Assembly: GCA_003455235.1 (NCBI GenBank)
Contig: DMRT01000296.1
Coordinates: 1-19,350, forward strand
Direction: 5' to 3'
From: Chitinophagaceae bacterium
GTDB lineage: Bacteria > Bacteroidota > Bacteroidia > Chitinophagales > Chitinophagaceae
Length of the DNA stretch: 19,350 bases
The notes below the pieces were generated by a model that ran no database searches, was not told where the DNA came from, and was given only the letters and a program-made list of their open reading frames with translations. Positions 8,545 through 16,754 of the stretch are shown in pieces. Made by a program: the position numbers and the translations under genes. Numbering within the stretch: the stretch's first letter is position 1; every line of letters starts with the position of its first letter.

Positions 8545-9408
8545 TCAGCGGAGCGGAATGGATTTCTCCGGTTCATTTGCCATCACACTGGTGACGGTCT
8601 TTTTTTCTTCTTCGAGTATATTCAGCAGCTTCTGCAGCATTTCCCGGTACTGAACCGTTTTGCCATGCTGGGTTTCGATGTTGATGTACCGCCGGTTGCG
8701 TTCGCCGTAATACACACTCAGCGACCCGTCTTTAAATACATTTATGTTATCCTGTAATATGCTGTTGTATCCCTGGGCAGCCATTTTGGAATAAATCATC
8801 TGGTCGGTGGTGAGGGCAATGTCGTCAATGTCCTGCCACACATCGGCATATACCTGGCTGGCATCTGTTTGCCGAATGCCGCCGGGCAGGTAGGTCTTCA
8901 CGGAAAAATCACCATCGGTGTTGTTGTGCAGTGCAATCAGGCAGGTAATGCTGTCGGGGATGAGCTGCAGCAGCTGGGCGGCAAATTTTTCCACTTCGGC
9001 GGCGGCAAGCGGATTTACCTTCCCATTTGTTTTTAAAGTAAGACGTATGCCGGTACGGGAAAATATCCGGTTGGGATCGAAGCTGTATACCTGCCCTTTG
9101 AATGAAAAACTGATATTCCGTTTGGCGTCGTTCTCAATTTTGATGAGGAGGCCGCCCTGCTCTTCCAGCACCGACCGGGCTGCTTTCACGGCCGTCATTT
9201 CATCGTCGTGTAAATTGATGCAGCAGGTGTTTACAAATTCGCCGTATTGAACCACTTTGATGGAAATGAGACGGTCACCCAGTTTGTGAGTGATCACTTT
9301 CTCAGAAGGAATAAAGGCCGCGGTTTGTAAACCACTGTGGCGGGTTTCCAGGCTTTTTATTCCAAGGGTTGAGGTTAGTAAGGAAAAAATCAAGTGCAAG
9401 CCGTGCAT
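8545..9408 (-). CDS. Uncharacterised protein with an M14-like zinc carboxypeptidase residue pattern
   Basis: I do not recognise a named family for this 287-residue protein. It does show, in order, the residues that define M14-type metallocarboxypeptidases and the related AstE/AspA fold. HDDE at 67-70 gives the HxxE zinc pair. FDPNRIF at 110-116 matches the NR substrate-binding motif usually written DxNRNF. His161 in LHNNTDG could be the third zinc ligand, and Glu245 in YINIETQHG could be the catalytic Glu. Spacing between motifs is shorter than in classical carboxypeptidase A. The start gives a hydrophobic N-terminus (HLIFSLLTSTLG) that may be a weak signal peptide. A -7 box lies at 9426-9433. 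It may trim peptides or amidated amino acids, perhaps cell-wall derived; this is inference from motifs only. The last 25 residues are charged and probably disordered. Confidence 0.8.
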   Translation of the reverse strand: MHGLHLIFSLLTSTLGIKSLETRHSGLQTAAFIPSEKVITHKLGDRLISIKVVQYGEFVNTCCINLHDDEMTAVKAARSVLEEQGGLLIKIENDAKRNISFSFKGQVYSFDPNRIFSRTGIRLTLKTNGKVNPLAAAEVEKFAAQLLQLIPDSITCLIALHNNTDGDFSVKTYLPGGIRQTDASQVYADVWQDIDDIALTTDQMIYSKMAAQGYNSILQDNINVFKDGSLSVYYGERNRRYINIETQHGKTVQYREMLQKLLNILEEEKKTVTSVMANEPEKSIPLR

Positions 9409-9425
9409 TGGCGGTTACATTTGCA

Positions 9426-9433
9426 CAAATATA
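9426..9433 (-). promoter_or_regulatory. Putative -7 box for the M14-like gene
   Basis: Read on the minus strand, the bases are TATATTTG, a match to the Bacteroidota TAnnTTTG -7 consensus, 17 bases before the ATG at 9408. No convincing -33 element is visible, so this is a positional match only. Confidence 0.35.
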
Positions 9434-9536
9434 TTCCTATCTTTTTTAGGGTTTGGCTGATACTAACAGGTGTTGATAAAATGAAAGTGTGCTTCCCGGG
9501 CCGGATTTCAATGCTTTTTCCGCAGGATGGTTCCAT

Positions 9537-9567
9537 AAAAAAAGCCTGCAACATTTCTGTTACAGGC
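9537..9567 (-). terminator. Intrinsic terminator of the PKD-repeat protein gene
   Basis: On the minus strand the arms GCCTGTAACA and TGTTGCAGGC pair over ten positions with one mismatch around a 4-base loop. They are followed at once by seven T residues (plus-strand A-run 9537-9543). The hairpin lies 27 bases after the stop of the PKD-repeat gene. It separates that gene from the M14-like gene, which has its own apparent promoter. Confidence 0.88.
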
Positions 9568-9593
9568 CTCGCTTTTAAAAATAACCCCAGGTA

Positions 9594-12140
9594 TTACAGT
9601 TTTTGGAATTGTGCATAGCACACATGATTTCCGTAAATAAGTTTAATTGTATACAAACCCGCCGGCAGATCACCGATGGTAAAGGTTACTACGTTATTAC
9701 CGGTTGCGCCCTGCACATGCTTTTCTCTTACCAGCACGTTCTGGCTGTTATAAATATACCCGTGTATCATTTCCGGTGCAGTCAGTGTAACGTTTACGTT
9801 CACGAGGCTGGTTGCCGGATTGGGATAGGCCTGCAGGATGCAGCCGTTGGCCACCTGTGTGATGTGGATGTTTTTGCAGATCTCCTTCACGCAACCACCC
9901 AGCGTTACTGCCCGTAAGCATACCTGGTACAGACCGGTGTCCTGGAATACATAAGTAGGGTTGTTCTGGTGCAGGATCACCGATGGTGTACCGGCAGGTC
10001 CGTTCAGCCGTTTGATGGTCCATGTCTGGTCCAGGATCGGGTAATTGGAACCGGCATAGAAACTGATTTTATTCGGTACCTGTGGGTTGGCCTGGTAGGT
10101 ATAGTTCACGTACACACTATCGCAATTGATCTGGTACGTAACCTGTACCGTTTTGCAGGTGGTGGATGCGCAGGTTGGTCCACGCCATACGGTTAAGCAT
10201 ACAGTGTAGGTACCCGGCTGTGCATAGTGGTGGGTGGCAATCATGTCATGGCTGCCGGTTCCATCACCAAATGTCCAGGTGTACTGTGCAGCACTGTTCT
10301 GGAAAACCGGGATGAAGGTATACGCTTGAGCATTGGCGGTTGACCGGATGAAATTAAAATTGCTCTGGTTGTTGCATGGTGGTGTGGGTGAAGGAATCAG
10401 GATGCTGTCGCATTTTTCCTTCACACAGTTTGGCCCGAATGTGATCTTCAGGCAAACCAGGTAACGGCCGGGTTGGGCATATTCATGCACTGCATTCCAG
10501 GTAGTGGCCGATGTGCCATCACCAAATGTCCACAAGGCAGTGGCAGCAGCCGTTGGTGATACGGTAAGGTTGGTGAAATATACTTTGCGTGGATTGCTTT
10601 GATCCAGCTGCCAGCTGAAATTAACCGGTGTATTGCAGGGAGGGGGAGGATTGTTCACCACCACCAGCTTGCAGAACTCACCCACACAAGGATTGGGTGT
10701 GGTGTTCAGGTTCTTTTTCACCCGGATGCAAACGGTATAATTACCGGCTTGTGCATATACGTGTACCGGGTTGGCAACGGCCGGGTCACTTTGCAGTCCG
10801 CTCAACGAAGTACCATCACCAAATGTCCACCGGACAGAATCAGTAGGATTGCTTGGAGCAGTCATGTTAGAGAAATACACTTTCAGCGGATTCAGTGAAT
10901 CGGGATGGGAAATGAAGTATGCCTGGATATTGCAGGGAACAGGCGGATTCACCACCACCTGCTTGCAGAATTCAGAAACACAAGGATTAGGTGTGGTATT
11001 CAGGTTCCGTTTTACCCGGATACATACATTATATGTTCCAGGCTGTGCATATACATGAACAGGATTGGCTACGTTGGGATCGCTTTGCAATCCGCTCAGG
11101 GAAGTACCATCACCAAATGTCCAGCGCACCGAGTCGGACGGACTGCTTACCACGCTCATGTTGGAGAAATATACTTTCAGCGGATTCAGTGAATCGGGAT
11201 GGGAAACAAAATACGCCTGGAGGTTGCAGGGTGATGTCACCACCACGGTTTTGCAGATCTCACTTACACAGGGTGTGGTTCCCGGGGCGGTGATTCTTTT
11301 CACCCGCAGGCAAACCGTATAGGTGCCGGGTTGTGTATAGGTATGCAACGGGTTGGCAACAGTTGGATCACTTTGTAATCCGTTTACTGCAGTGCCATCT
11401 CCGAATGTCCAGCGAACCGAATCCGAAGGCAACACGCCTCCTGTTGTATTGTGGAACTCGAATGCTAATGGGTTGGCTGTTGATACGGTCCAGTTAAAAT
11501 TAGCCTGGAGGTTGCAAGGCGAAGTAACTACGATGGTCTGGCATGTTTCACTTACGCAGGGGTTGGGTGTGGAATTTACAATACGCTTCACCCGTAAGCA
11601 AACCGTATAGGTGCCTGGTTGGGTATAAATATGAACCGGGTTGGCAGTGGCCGGATCGCCCATAAAGCCGTTTACCGATGTGCCGTCGCCAAAAGTCCAG
11701 CGGACTGAATCGGCGGGCAGGGCCCCGCTGGTTGTATTATGAAATTCGATGCGTAACGGGTTGGTGGCGGTGGCCGTCCAGCTAAAACCAGCCTGCAGGT
11801 TACATACGGGATTGATCACCACAGTACGGGTAAAAGACTGCGTACATACCGGAACACCATTGGGATTTTGCACCACGATGGTGTGAATCACCGGGTAGCT
11901 TCCGGGCACCGCATAGGTATGCGTGGGCGATATAGTATTGTCGGGCGCCGATCCATCACCAAAATTCCAGAGATGACTTACGTATGGAGCGCCGGCGGTG
12001 ATTACCGGGTTAAATTTAACCGTGTTCGGACTCAGGTATTGAACGGCAAACTCTGCATTACAGGTGGTGCCGGTTTGTGCTTTTACATTAAAGGTGAATG
12101 CGGTAATGGAAAGCAGCAGAAGGGTAAAAAATCTTTTCAT
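9594..12140 (-). CDS. Secreted PKD-repeat protein with type IX secretion C-terminal sorting domain
   Basis: The start is taken at the second ATG (12138-12140) because MKRFFTLLLLSITAFTFNVKAQ is a clean signal peptide; an ATG three codons upstream (12149) is also possible. The protein is 848 residues. Seven PKD modules each carry W(T/N)FGDG(T/S) and a Y..PG.Y strand pair; an eighth segment (about 680-760) is degenerate. Most modules open with a Pro-Cys-Asn motif and end in a C-x-x-x-x-C-K pattern, so Cys pairs probably cross-link each module. The last about 80 residues (bases 9597-9845), with QAYPNPATSLVNV and LPAGLYTIKL, are a type A sorting domain of the type IX (Por) secretion system. The protein is therefore expected to be exported and attached to the cell surface or released, as an adhesin or matrix protein. 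The ligand is unknown. Confidence 0.93.
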   Translation of the reverse strand: MKRFFTLLLLSITAFTFNVKAQTGTTCNAEFAVQYLSPNTVKFNPVITAGAPYVSHLWNFGDGSAPDNTISPTHTYAVPGSYPVIHTIVVQNPNGVPVCTQSFTRTVVINPVCNLQAGFSWTATATNPLRIEFHNTTSGALPADSVRWTFGDGTSVNGFMGDPATANPVHIYTQPGTYTVCLRVKRIVNSTPNPCVSETCQTIVVTSPCNLQANFNWTVSTANPLAFEFHNTTGGVLPSDSVRWTFGDGTAVNGLQSDPTVANPLHTYTQPGTYTVCLRVKRITAPGTTPCVSEICKTVVVTSPCNLQAYFVSHPDSLNPLKVYFSNMSVVSSPSDSVRWTFGDGTSLSGLQSDPNVANPVHVYAQPGTYNVCIRVKRNLNTTPNPCVSEFCKQVVVNPPVPCNIQAYFISHPDSLNPLKVYFSNMTAPSNPTDSVRWTFGDGTSLSGLQSDPAVANPVHVYAQAGNYTVCIRVKKNLNTTPNPCVGEFCKLVVVNNPPPPCNTPVNFSWQLDQSNPRKVYFTNLTVSPTAAATALWTFGDGTSATTWNAVHEYAQPGRYLVCLKITFGPNCVKEKCDSILIPSPTPPCNNQSNFNFIRSTANAQAYTFIPVFQNSAAQYTWTFGDGTGSHDMIATHHYAQPGTYTVCLTVWRGPTCASTTCKTVQVTYQINCDSVYVNYTYQANPQVPNKISFYAGSNYPILDQTWTIKRLNGPAGTPSVILHQNNPTYVFQDTGLYQVCLRAVTLGGCVKEICKNIHITQVANGCILQAYPNPATSLVNVNVTLTAPEMIHGYIYNSQNVLVREKHVQGATGNNVVTFTIGDLPAGLYTIKLIYGNHVCYAQFQKL
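10374..11804 (-). repeat. Tandem coding repeats encoding Cys-framed PKD modules
   Basis: Measured between the Cys codons that open each module (11804, 11516, 11228, 10934, 10637, 10376), the units are 288, 288, 294, 297 and 261 bases. Units are clearly related in DNA, not only in protein. For example, the stretch with plus-strand ttcagcggattcagtgaatc occurs near 10880 and again near 11177 with almost no change around it, which suggests recent duplication or gene conversion between neighbouring modules. The repeats encode surface-protein domains and are not mobile DNA. Confidence 0.85.
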
Positions 12141-12234
12141 AACAATCATTTTAGTAAAAGGGTAAAAGAGGTTTTTCAGTCGTAAGGGATAGATACGATG
12201 GGTTGGGGATCTGTTGCCTGAGCGGGTAAAAATA

Positions 12235-13581
12235 TCAATAATTTTCCCGGATTCCTACTAAAAACCGCTCTACGGCCCGGCGTACCGGGGTGGCCCCGGT
12301 GGGGTAATTATTGGTAAGTACAGAAAAGATCAGCAGCTTTCCCTTACGGGTAATGAGGTAACCGCTCAGCGAGCAATTATTGCTGAGGGTGCCTGTTTTT
12401 GCGTAGATAAAACCGGTTTCTTTTTTATAATATGAAGATAGCGTACCCTGGCCGCCGGTTGGCAAAACCGCCTTCATCCGGTCCCAGCCGAATTCATTCC
12501 TCATCTTATTTAATATATATACAAAGGACTGTGGGGTGAACAGGTTGTACCGGCTCAGCCCGCTTCCGTCCACCCATTTTGGCTTTTGGGGAATGTCTTT
12601 CAGATCAGATTTGAATAAGGTATCAATCATTTTTTCATCACTCATATAGCCCAGGTGTTCGTTGCTGGCCATGAGCAGGGTTTGTTCGGCATAAAAATTA
12701 TCACTGCGGTACATCATGGGCCTGAATAATGAATCGGAAGGCTGCGAGTGAATCAACCGGGTTCCGGATAAATCCGTACCTGGTTTTGAAGAGCGGAAGA
12801 ACGTAACGTCTTCGGCATGCAGGGTGTCTTTCAAAAGCTGAGAAACAAAATCGCCACCTGTTTGAAACGGAATGGAAGTTTTACGGAACGAAGCGCCGGC
12901 ATCTTTTACATAAAAATCGTTGCTGCCATAGCGCCGCTCAATAATAAACCTGTCAGACGAAACCTTTTTTGTTTCGGGATCAAACTTTACCGGGCTGTCT
13001 AAACCTTCGTTCGGCAACAGGTCGGCACTGTTACTGGTTACATGGATGGTTCCATTATTTAGTGAGAACGTCATGAGATTCCCGTATACCGGCAGGGAAG
13101 ACCGTTCGGCCATGTACGGTTCATTATAATCGTCCCATGCCCATCCATAGCCAAGTGCGTCTGATCTCCACGCATTGTTGTTTACATAAATGGTTTTAAA
13201 AGACTGCAGGTACCGGAACAGCGGTTGAGATGGAAACTCCGCATTCAGAAAGCTGGGATCGCCGGAAGGGTAAACAGACAGATCGGTGCCGCTTTCTTTT
13301 ACCCTTGCCGCCACAAGGCTGTCACCGAGGTATTTCATTCCGGCATACAACGTAAACAGTTTGGTATTGCTGGCGGGAATAAAGTACTTACCGGCATTGT
13401 GTTGGTACCAGTAGTTACCGGTGGCCGGTTCATATATGCAGATGCCGATATGTCCCTGGCGGATGGCAGTATCGTTCAGCAAAATGGCATTGGCTTGTTT
13501 GGAGATTTGTTTGGATACCGAGCAGGAAACAAGAATCAATATTGAACACGGAACAAAGAATAAGAAATGACGAAGATTCAT
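12235..13581 (-). CDS. dacB: D-alanyl-D-alanine carboxypeptidase/endopeptidase, PBP4 type (peptidase S13), lipoprotein
   Basis: This 448-residue protein has the three active-site motifs of penicillin-binding proteins. SNTK contains the acylating Ser71 and Lys74, SDN is at 293-295, and KTG is at 395-397. The S13 hallmark VDGSGLSRYN lies at 337-346. The long insert between the first two motifs matches the extra domains of PBP4-type enzymes, and length is normal. The N-terminus is a lipoprotein signal (FFVPCSILILVSC, lipidated Cys20), so the enzyme is probably membrane-anchored in the periplasm. It should trim the terminal D-Ala or cut peptide cross-links in peptidoglycan. It lies 58 bases downstream of the arginase-family gene on the same strand; no terminator or clear promoter is seen between them, so co-transcription is possible. 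Confidence 0.93.
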   Translation of the reverse strand: MNLRHFLFFVPCSILILVSCSVSKQISKQANAILLNDTAIRQGHIGICIYEPATGNYWYQHNAGKYFIPASNTKLFTLYAGMKYLGDSLVAARVKESGTDLSVYPSGDPSFLNAEFPSQPLFRYLQSFKTIYVNNNAWRSDALGYGWAWDDYNEPYMAERSSLPVYGNLMTFSLNNGTIHVTSNSADLLPNEGLDSPVKFDPETKKVSSDRFIIERRYGSNDFYVKDAGASFRKTSIPFQTGGDFVSQLLKDTLHAEDVTFFRSSKPGTDLSGTRLIHSQPSDSLFRPMMYRSDNFYAEQTLLMASNEHLGYMSDEKMIDTLFKSDLKDIPQKPKWVDGSGLSRYNLFTPQSFVYILNKMRNEFGWDRMKAVLPTGGQGTLSSYYKKETGFIYAKTGTLSNNCSLSGYLITRKGKLLIFSVLTNNYPTGATPVRRAVERFLVGIRENY

Positions 13582-13639
13582 GTACGTTTCGTTTTTTCAA
13601 TTCGGGCTTCTGCATTATTTCCCTTCAGGGCACAGGGGC

Positions 13640-14767
13640 TTAATTTCTTTCCTGTGCCCGCAGCCAACGTTCGGGTATTTCGTTATGACTGGCGTGCAGG
13701 TAATCATTGTAGCTGCAGGCGATGAATTTTTTGTCGGGCAGCTGCATCCACCAGCGGCCGGTACGTTTGCTCTGCAGGAATACCGATTCTACCTCGGTAA
13801 ACCGGGTGTGAAATTCATTGAAGCTGTGACGGTCATCCATGGCGGCTTCGTGTTTGTTGCGGCTCCTGCCATCGATGAAATACCAGAGCATCTGTGCAAT
13901 TTGTTTGGCGCTGAGGTCATGTGTATCCAGCTGGGGCAAATAACCATATATGCCGAAGCTGCTCAGGTTGCTGCTCATCCCGGCATAGCGGGCCAGGGCG
14001 CAGGCTTCTTCGCCGCTAAAGCCATTGGCGCTTTGCCGGCTGGCCGGCGAATCGCTGTATTTGATGGCACTGATGTCGAAACTTAATAAATGGGTATTGC
14101 GGATCACCGGTTCCATTTCTTCGATATTTTCTTTGGCAATGCCTACCCGGTGGCAGTCAAAACGCAGTTTGTCCATGGTCTCCAGCATGCGGGGATGAAC
14201 AAAGTAACTTTGAAAGCCGATGTGGTTATAATGTTTTACCAGGTTGGGTTCACTGGTAAGCAGTTCCATTAAAAAATTCTCGCTGCGCAGGGGGCTTTCT
14301 CCCCGCAGGTCGATGGTAGAGTCGATGCAGGTGGCTTCAATCACCTGGTTCAATTCTTTATACGCAAAGTATTGCGCCAGGGTGATGTCGTGTGAGCCGC
14401 CCAGCAGTACTACGGTTTTTTTCAGCCGAAGCATTTCGGCCAGCACCGTTTTTACGGCGGCATAACTGTCGTTGAGTGTGGCGCCTGTTTTGATGTTTCC
14501 GATATCGGCAATGCGGATGTCGGTATGCCAGTAATGCAGGTGGTATAACTGGCGGCGGATCTTATTGGCGGCATTGCTATCTCCTTCATTGGTACCGCTG
14601 CCCCGGGTTTCGCCAACGCCTGCCAGTATGATATCGGCATTGTTCAGGTCGGGAAAAACAGTCTCATAAGCGCTTATGTGTTTGGCTAATTGCCCGTCGT
14701 TATACCCCCCGTCACCATTAAGCTGGTGAATGTCGATGGGAGCCAGGAAATCATGCAGGTCGTACAT
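13640..14767 (-). CDS. Arginase/formimidoylglutamase-family protein with partial metal-ligand set
   Basis: The start is taken at ATG 14767 (MYDLHDFLAPIDI). A TTG at 14785 would add six residues, but it lies inside a -7 promoter box, so it is unlikely. The 375-residue protein follows the ureohydrolase fold. GVGETRGSGTNEG lies near residues 50-62, LLGGSHDIT at 121-129 carries the first metal-binding His, ATCIDSTIDL is at 145-154, and SFDISAIKYSDSP is at 229-241. Compared with arginase, where the motifs are GGDHS, DAHxD and SFDxDxxDP, the His of the second motif is Thr and the second Asp of the third is Ser, so two of six usual ligands are missing. Arginase-family proteins in Bacteroidota are often labelled formimidoylglutamase (HutG, histidine degradation). 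No other hut gene is present here, so substrate and even catalytic activity are open. Confidence 0.87.
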   Translation of the reverse strand: MYDLHDFLAPIDIHQLNGDGGYNDGQLAKHISAYETVFPDLNNADIILAGVGETRGSGTNEGDSNAANKIRRQLYHLHYWHTDIRIADIGNIKTGATLNDSYAAVKTVLAEMLRLKKTVVLLGGSHDITLAQYFAYKELNQVIEATCIDSTIDLRGESPLRSENFLMELLTSEPNLVKHYNHIGFQSYFVHPRMLETMDKLRFDCHRVGIAKENIEEMEPVIRNTHLLSFDISAIKYSDSPASRQSANGFSGEEACALARYAGMSSNLSSFGIYGYLPQLDTHDLSAKQIAQMLWYFIDGRSRNKHEAAMDDRHSFNEFHTRFTEVESVFLQSKRTGRWWMQLPDKKFIACSYNDYLHASHNEIPERWLRAQERN

Positions 14768-14782
14768 CCGGAAGAATTTTGG

Positions 14783-14790
14783 CAAACCTA
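14783..14790 (-). promoter_or_regulatory. Putative -7 box for the arginase-family gene
   Basis: On the minus strand the bases read TAGGTTTG, matching TAnnTTTG, 15 bases before the ATG at 14767. It includes the alternative TTG start, which argues for the ATG. No clear -33 element is visible at the usual spacing. Confidence 0.4.
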
Positions 14791-14894
14791 ATTGATTAAT
14801 TTCAGATTGAGTATTTGTCAGCTCAAAATATGATGAATGTCGTGATTTTTAAAAAGGGTAAATCGTTAACTTAGCCCCACTAATAAAAGGAACA

Positions 14895-16727
14895 ATGAAA
14901 CAGGAAGTTTTAAGCGATGTAGTGATCAAGTTTGCCGGCGACAGCGGCGATGGTATGCAGCTAACCGGAACACAGTTTTCCAATAATACGGCCCTGCTGG
15001 GTATCGACCTGGCCACGTTCCCCGATTTCCCGGCGGAGATCAGGGCGCCGCAGGGATCCCTGCCTGGTGTGAGCGGATACCAGCTCCGTTTTTCATCCGA
15101 CCGGATATTTACACCGGGTGATGTGTGTGATGTGCTGGTGGCAATGAATGCTGCTGCATTAAAAACAAACCTCAAAGGATTGAAACCCGGTGGCAAGATC
15201 ATTGCCAATGAAGACGGGTTTGATGCCAAGAATTTACGCCTCGCCAATTATCCCGAAGGAGTGAATCCACTGGAGGACGGAAGCCTGGGAAATTATGAAG
15301 TAATACGCATGGATGTGACAAAGATGACCCGGGAAGCGCTGAAAGATATCACGATGGGGGTAAAAGAAAAGGACCGGGCCAAGAATATGTTTGTGCTTGG
15401 TTTTTTATACTGGATGTACAACCGGGATATGGAAAGCACCATCGGGTTTCTGAAAGAGAAGTTTGGTAAAAAAGCGGAGATACTTGAAAGTAATATCCGG
15501 GCATTACAGGCCGGGTTTAATTATGGCGATACCACCGAAACCTTCACCACCCGCTATAAAGTAGAGAAGGCAAAAATGGAACCGGGTACGTACCGTTCCA
15601 TCATGGGTAACCAGGCCCTTGCCTATGGGTTGATTGCGGCTTCACAAAAAAGCGGGCTGCCTTTATTCCTCGGAAGTTACCCCATTACACCTGCCAGCGA
15701 CATTCTTCACGAGCTGAGCCGGTATAAAAATTTCGGAATAAAAACATTCCAGGCCGAAGATGAAATTGCGGCCATCACTTCATCCATCGGCGCCAGCTAC
15801 GGAGGTGCCCTGGGTGTAACCACCAGCAGCGGTCCGGGTATTGCATTGAAAGGAGAAGCCCTGGGTTTAGCCGTAATGCTCGAAATCCCCCTGGTGATTG
15901 TAAACATTCAGCGGGGCGGTCCTTCCACGGGCTTGCCGACAAAAACAGAACAAAGCGACCTGATGCAGGCATATTATGGAAGAAACGGCGAATGCCCGAT
16001 GCCGGTTGTTTCGGCTTCCACACCCAGCGATTGTTTTGATGCGGTATATGAAGCAACAAAGATTGCGGTGCAGCACATGACGCCGGTGATGTTCTTAAGC
16101 GATGGCTATATTGCCAATGGCGCCGAACCCTGGAAATTTCCTTCCTCTGCCGACCTGTCTGAAATAAAAGTGGAATTCGCTAAAAACGGAACCGCAGAAA
16201 ATTTCCAACCATATAAGCGTGATGAAAAACTTGCCCGTCCCTGGGCAGTGCCCGGAACTCCCGGCCTGGAGCACCGGGTGGGCGGTTTGGAAAAACAGGA
16301 CATAACAGGCAATATCAGTTATGATCCCGATAATCACCAGCATATGGTGAAGACAAGGCAGGCAAAGGTGGATATGATCGCCAACTATATCCCCGAACAA
16401 ACATTAGACAGCGGAGCCGCTAAAGGCAAAGTGCTGGTACTGGGATGGGGAAGTACATACGGTGCCATCAAGAGCGCCTGTGCGGAATTGCAAAAAGCCG
16501 GTCATGCGGTATCGCATGCACACCTGCGTTACATCAGGCCCTTCCCTAAAAACCTCGGTGACATGCTGAAGAATTTTGATACGGTACTGGTGCCCGAGAT
16601 CAACAATGGTCAGCTGGTGAAGATCATCCGTGATATTTATTTTGTGGATGCAAAGCCGTACAATAAAGTCATGGGCATACCCATCACCAAAGGCGAGCTG
16701 GTGGAGGAGATAAAGAAACTGTTGTAA
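14895..16727 (+). CDS. korA: 2-oxoacid:ferredoxin oxidoreductase, fused gamma-alpha subunit (KorA type)
   Basis: This 610-residue protein fuses a gamma domain (about residues 1-190, with FAGDSGDGMQLTG and PAEIRAPQGSLPGVSGYQL) to an alpha subunit (about 225-610). The alpha part has the pyrimidine-binding domain motifs GSYPITPASDILHEL, FQAEDEIAAI and TTSSGPGIALK. It ends with the C-terminal domain (VLVLGWGSTYGA, VPEINNGQL). Such fusions are typical of 2-oxoglutarate or branched 2-oxoacid oxidoreductases, which make acyl-CoA and reduced ferredoxin together with a TPP- and FeS-binding beta subunit. The exact substrate cannot be told from this subunit alone. The start is supported by AAAGGA 8 bases upstream. 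No beta subunit gene follows; a strong terminator ends the transcript at once, so KorB must be encoded elsewhere. Confidence 0.92.
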   Translation: MKQEVLSDVVIKFAGDSGDGMQLTGTQFSNNTALLGIDLATFPDFPAEIRAPQGSLPGVSGYQLRFSSDRIFTPGDVCDVLVAMNAAALKTNLKGLKPGGKIIANEDGFDAKNLRLANYPEGVNPLEDGSLGNYEVIRMDVTKMTREALKDITMGVKEKDRAKNMFVLGFLYWMYNRDMESTIGFLKEKFGKKAEILESNIRALQAGFNYGDTTETFTTRYKVEKAKMEPGTYRSIMGNQALAYGLIAASQKSGLPLFLGSYPITPASDILHELSRYKNFGIKTFQAEDEIAAITSSIGASYGGALGVTTSSGPGIALKGEALGLAVMLEIPLVIVNIQRGGPSTGLPTKTEQSDLMQAYYGRNGECPMPVVSASTPSDCFDAVYEATKIAVQHMTPVMFLSDGYIANGAEPWKFPSSADLSEIKVEFAKNGTAENFQPYKRDEKLARPWAVPGTPGLEHRVGGLEKQDITGNISYDPDNHQHMVKTRQAKVDMIANYIPEQTLDSGAAKGKVLVLGWGSTYGAIKSACAELQKAGHAVSHAHLRYIRPFPKNLGDMLKNFDTVLVPEINNGQLVKIIRDIYFVDAKPYNKVMGIPITKGELVEEIKKLL

Positions 16728-16754
16728 TAAAATATGTTCAGATCAAAAAATAAC

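Noticed and set aside
9394..9618. Plus-strand 74-codon frame between the M14-like and PKD genes
   Set aside because: It overlaps the starts and ends of both flanking minus-strand genes and runs through a strong minus-strand terminator. It has no recognisable protein features.
10599..11610. Several plus-strand frames of 70-100 codons opposite the PKD repeats
   Set aside because: They recur with the same period as the PKD modules because the coding DNA is repeated. They are antisense echoes of the repeats.
10374..11804. Possible CRISPR-like or mobile repeat array
   Set aside because: The repeats are about 290 bases, in frame, and encode PKD modules. There are no short repeat-spacer units, terminal inverted repeats or transposase.
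13582..13639. Possible terminator between the arginase-family gene and dacB (CCCTTCAGGG)
   Set aside because: The stem is only four bases and no T-run follows on the minus strand, so it cannot be supported as a terminator.
13580..14086. Plus-strand 168-codon frame opposite the arginase-family gene
   Set aside because: It is almost entirely antisense to a gene with recognisable ureohydrolase motifs and shows no domain of its own.
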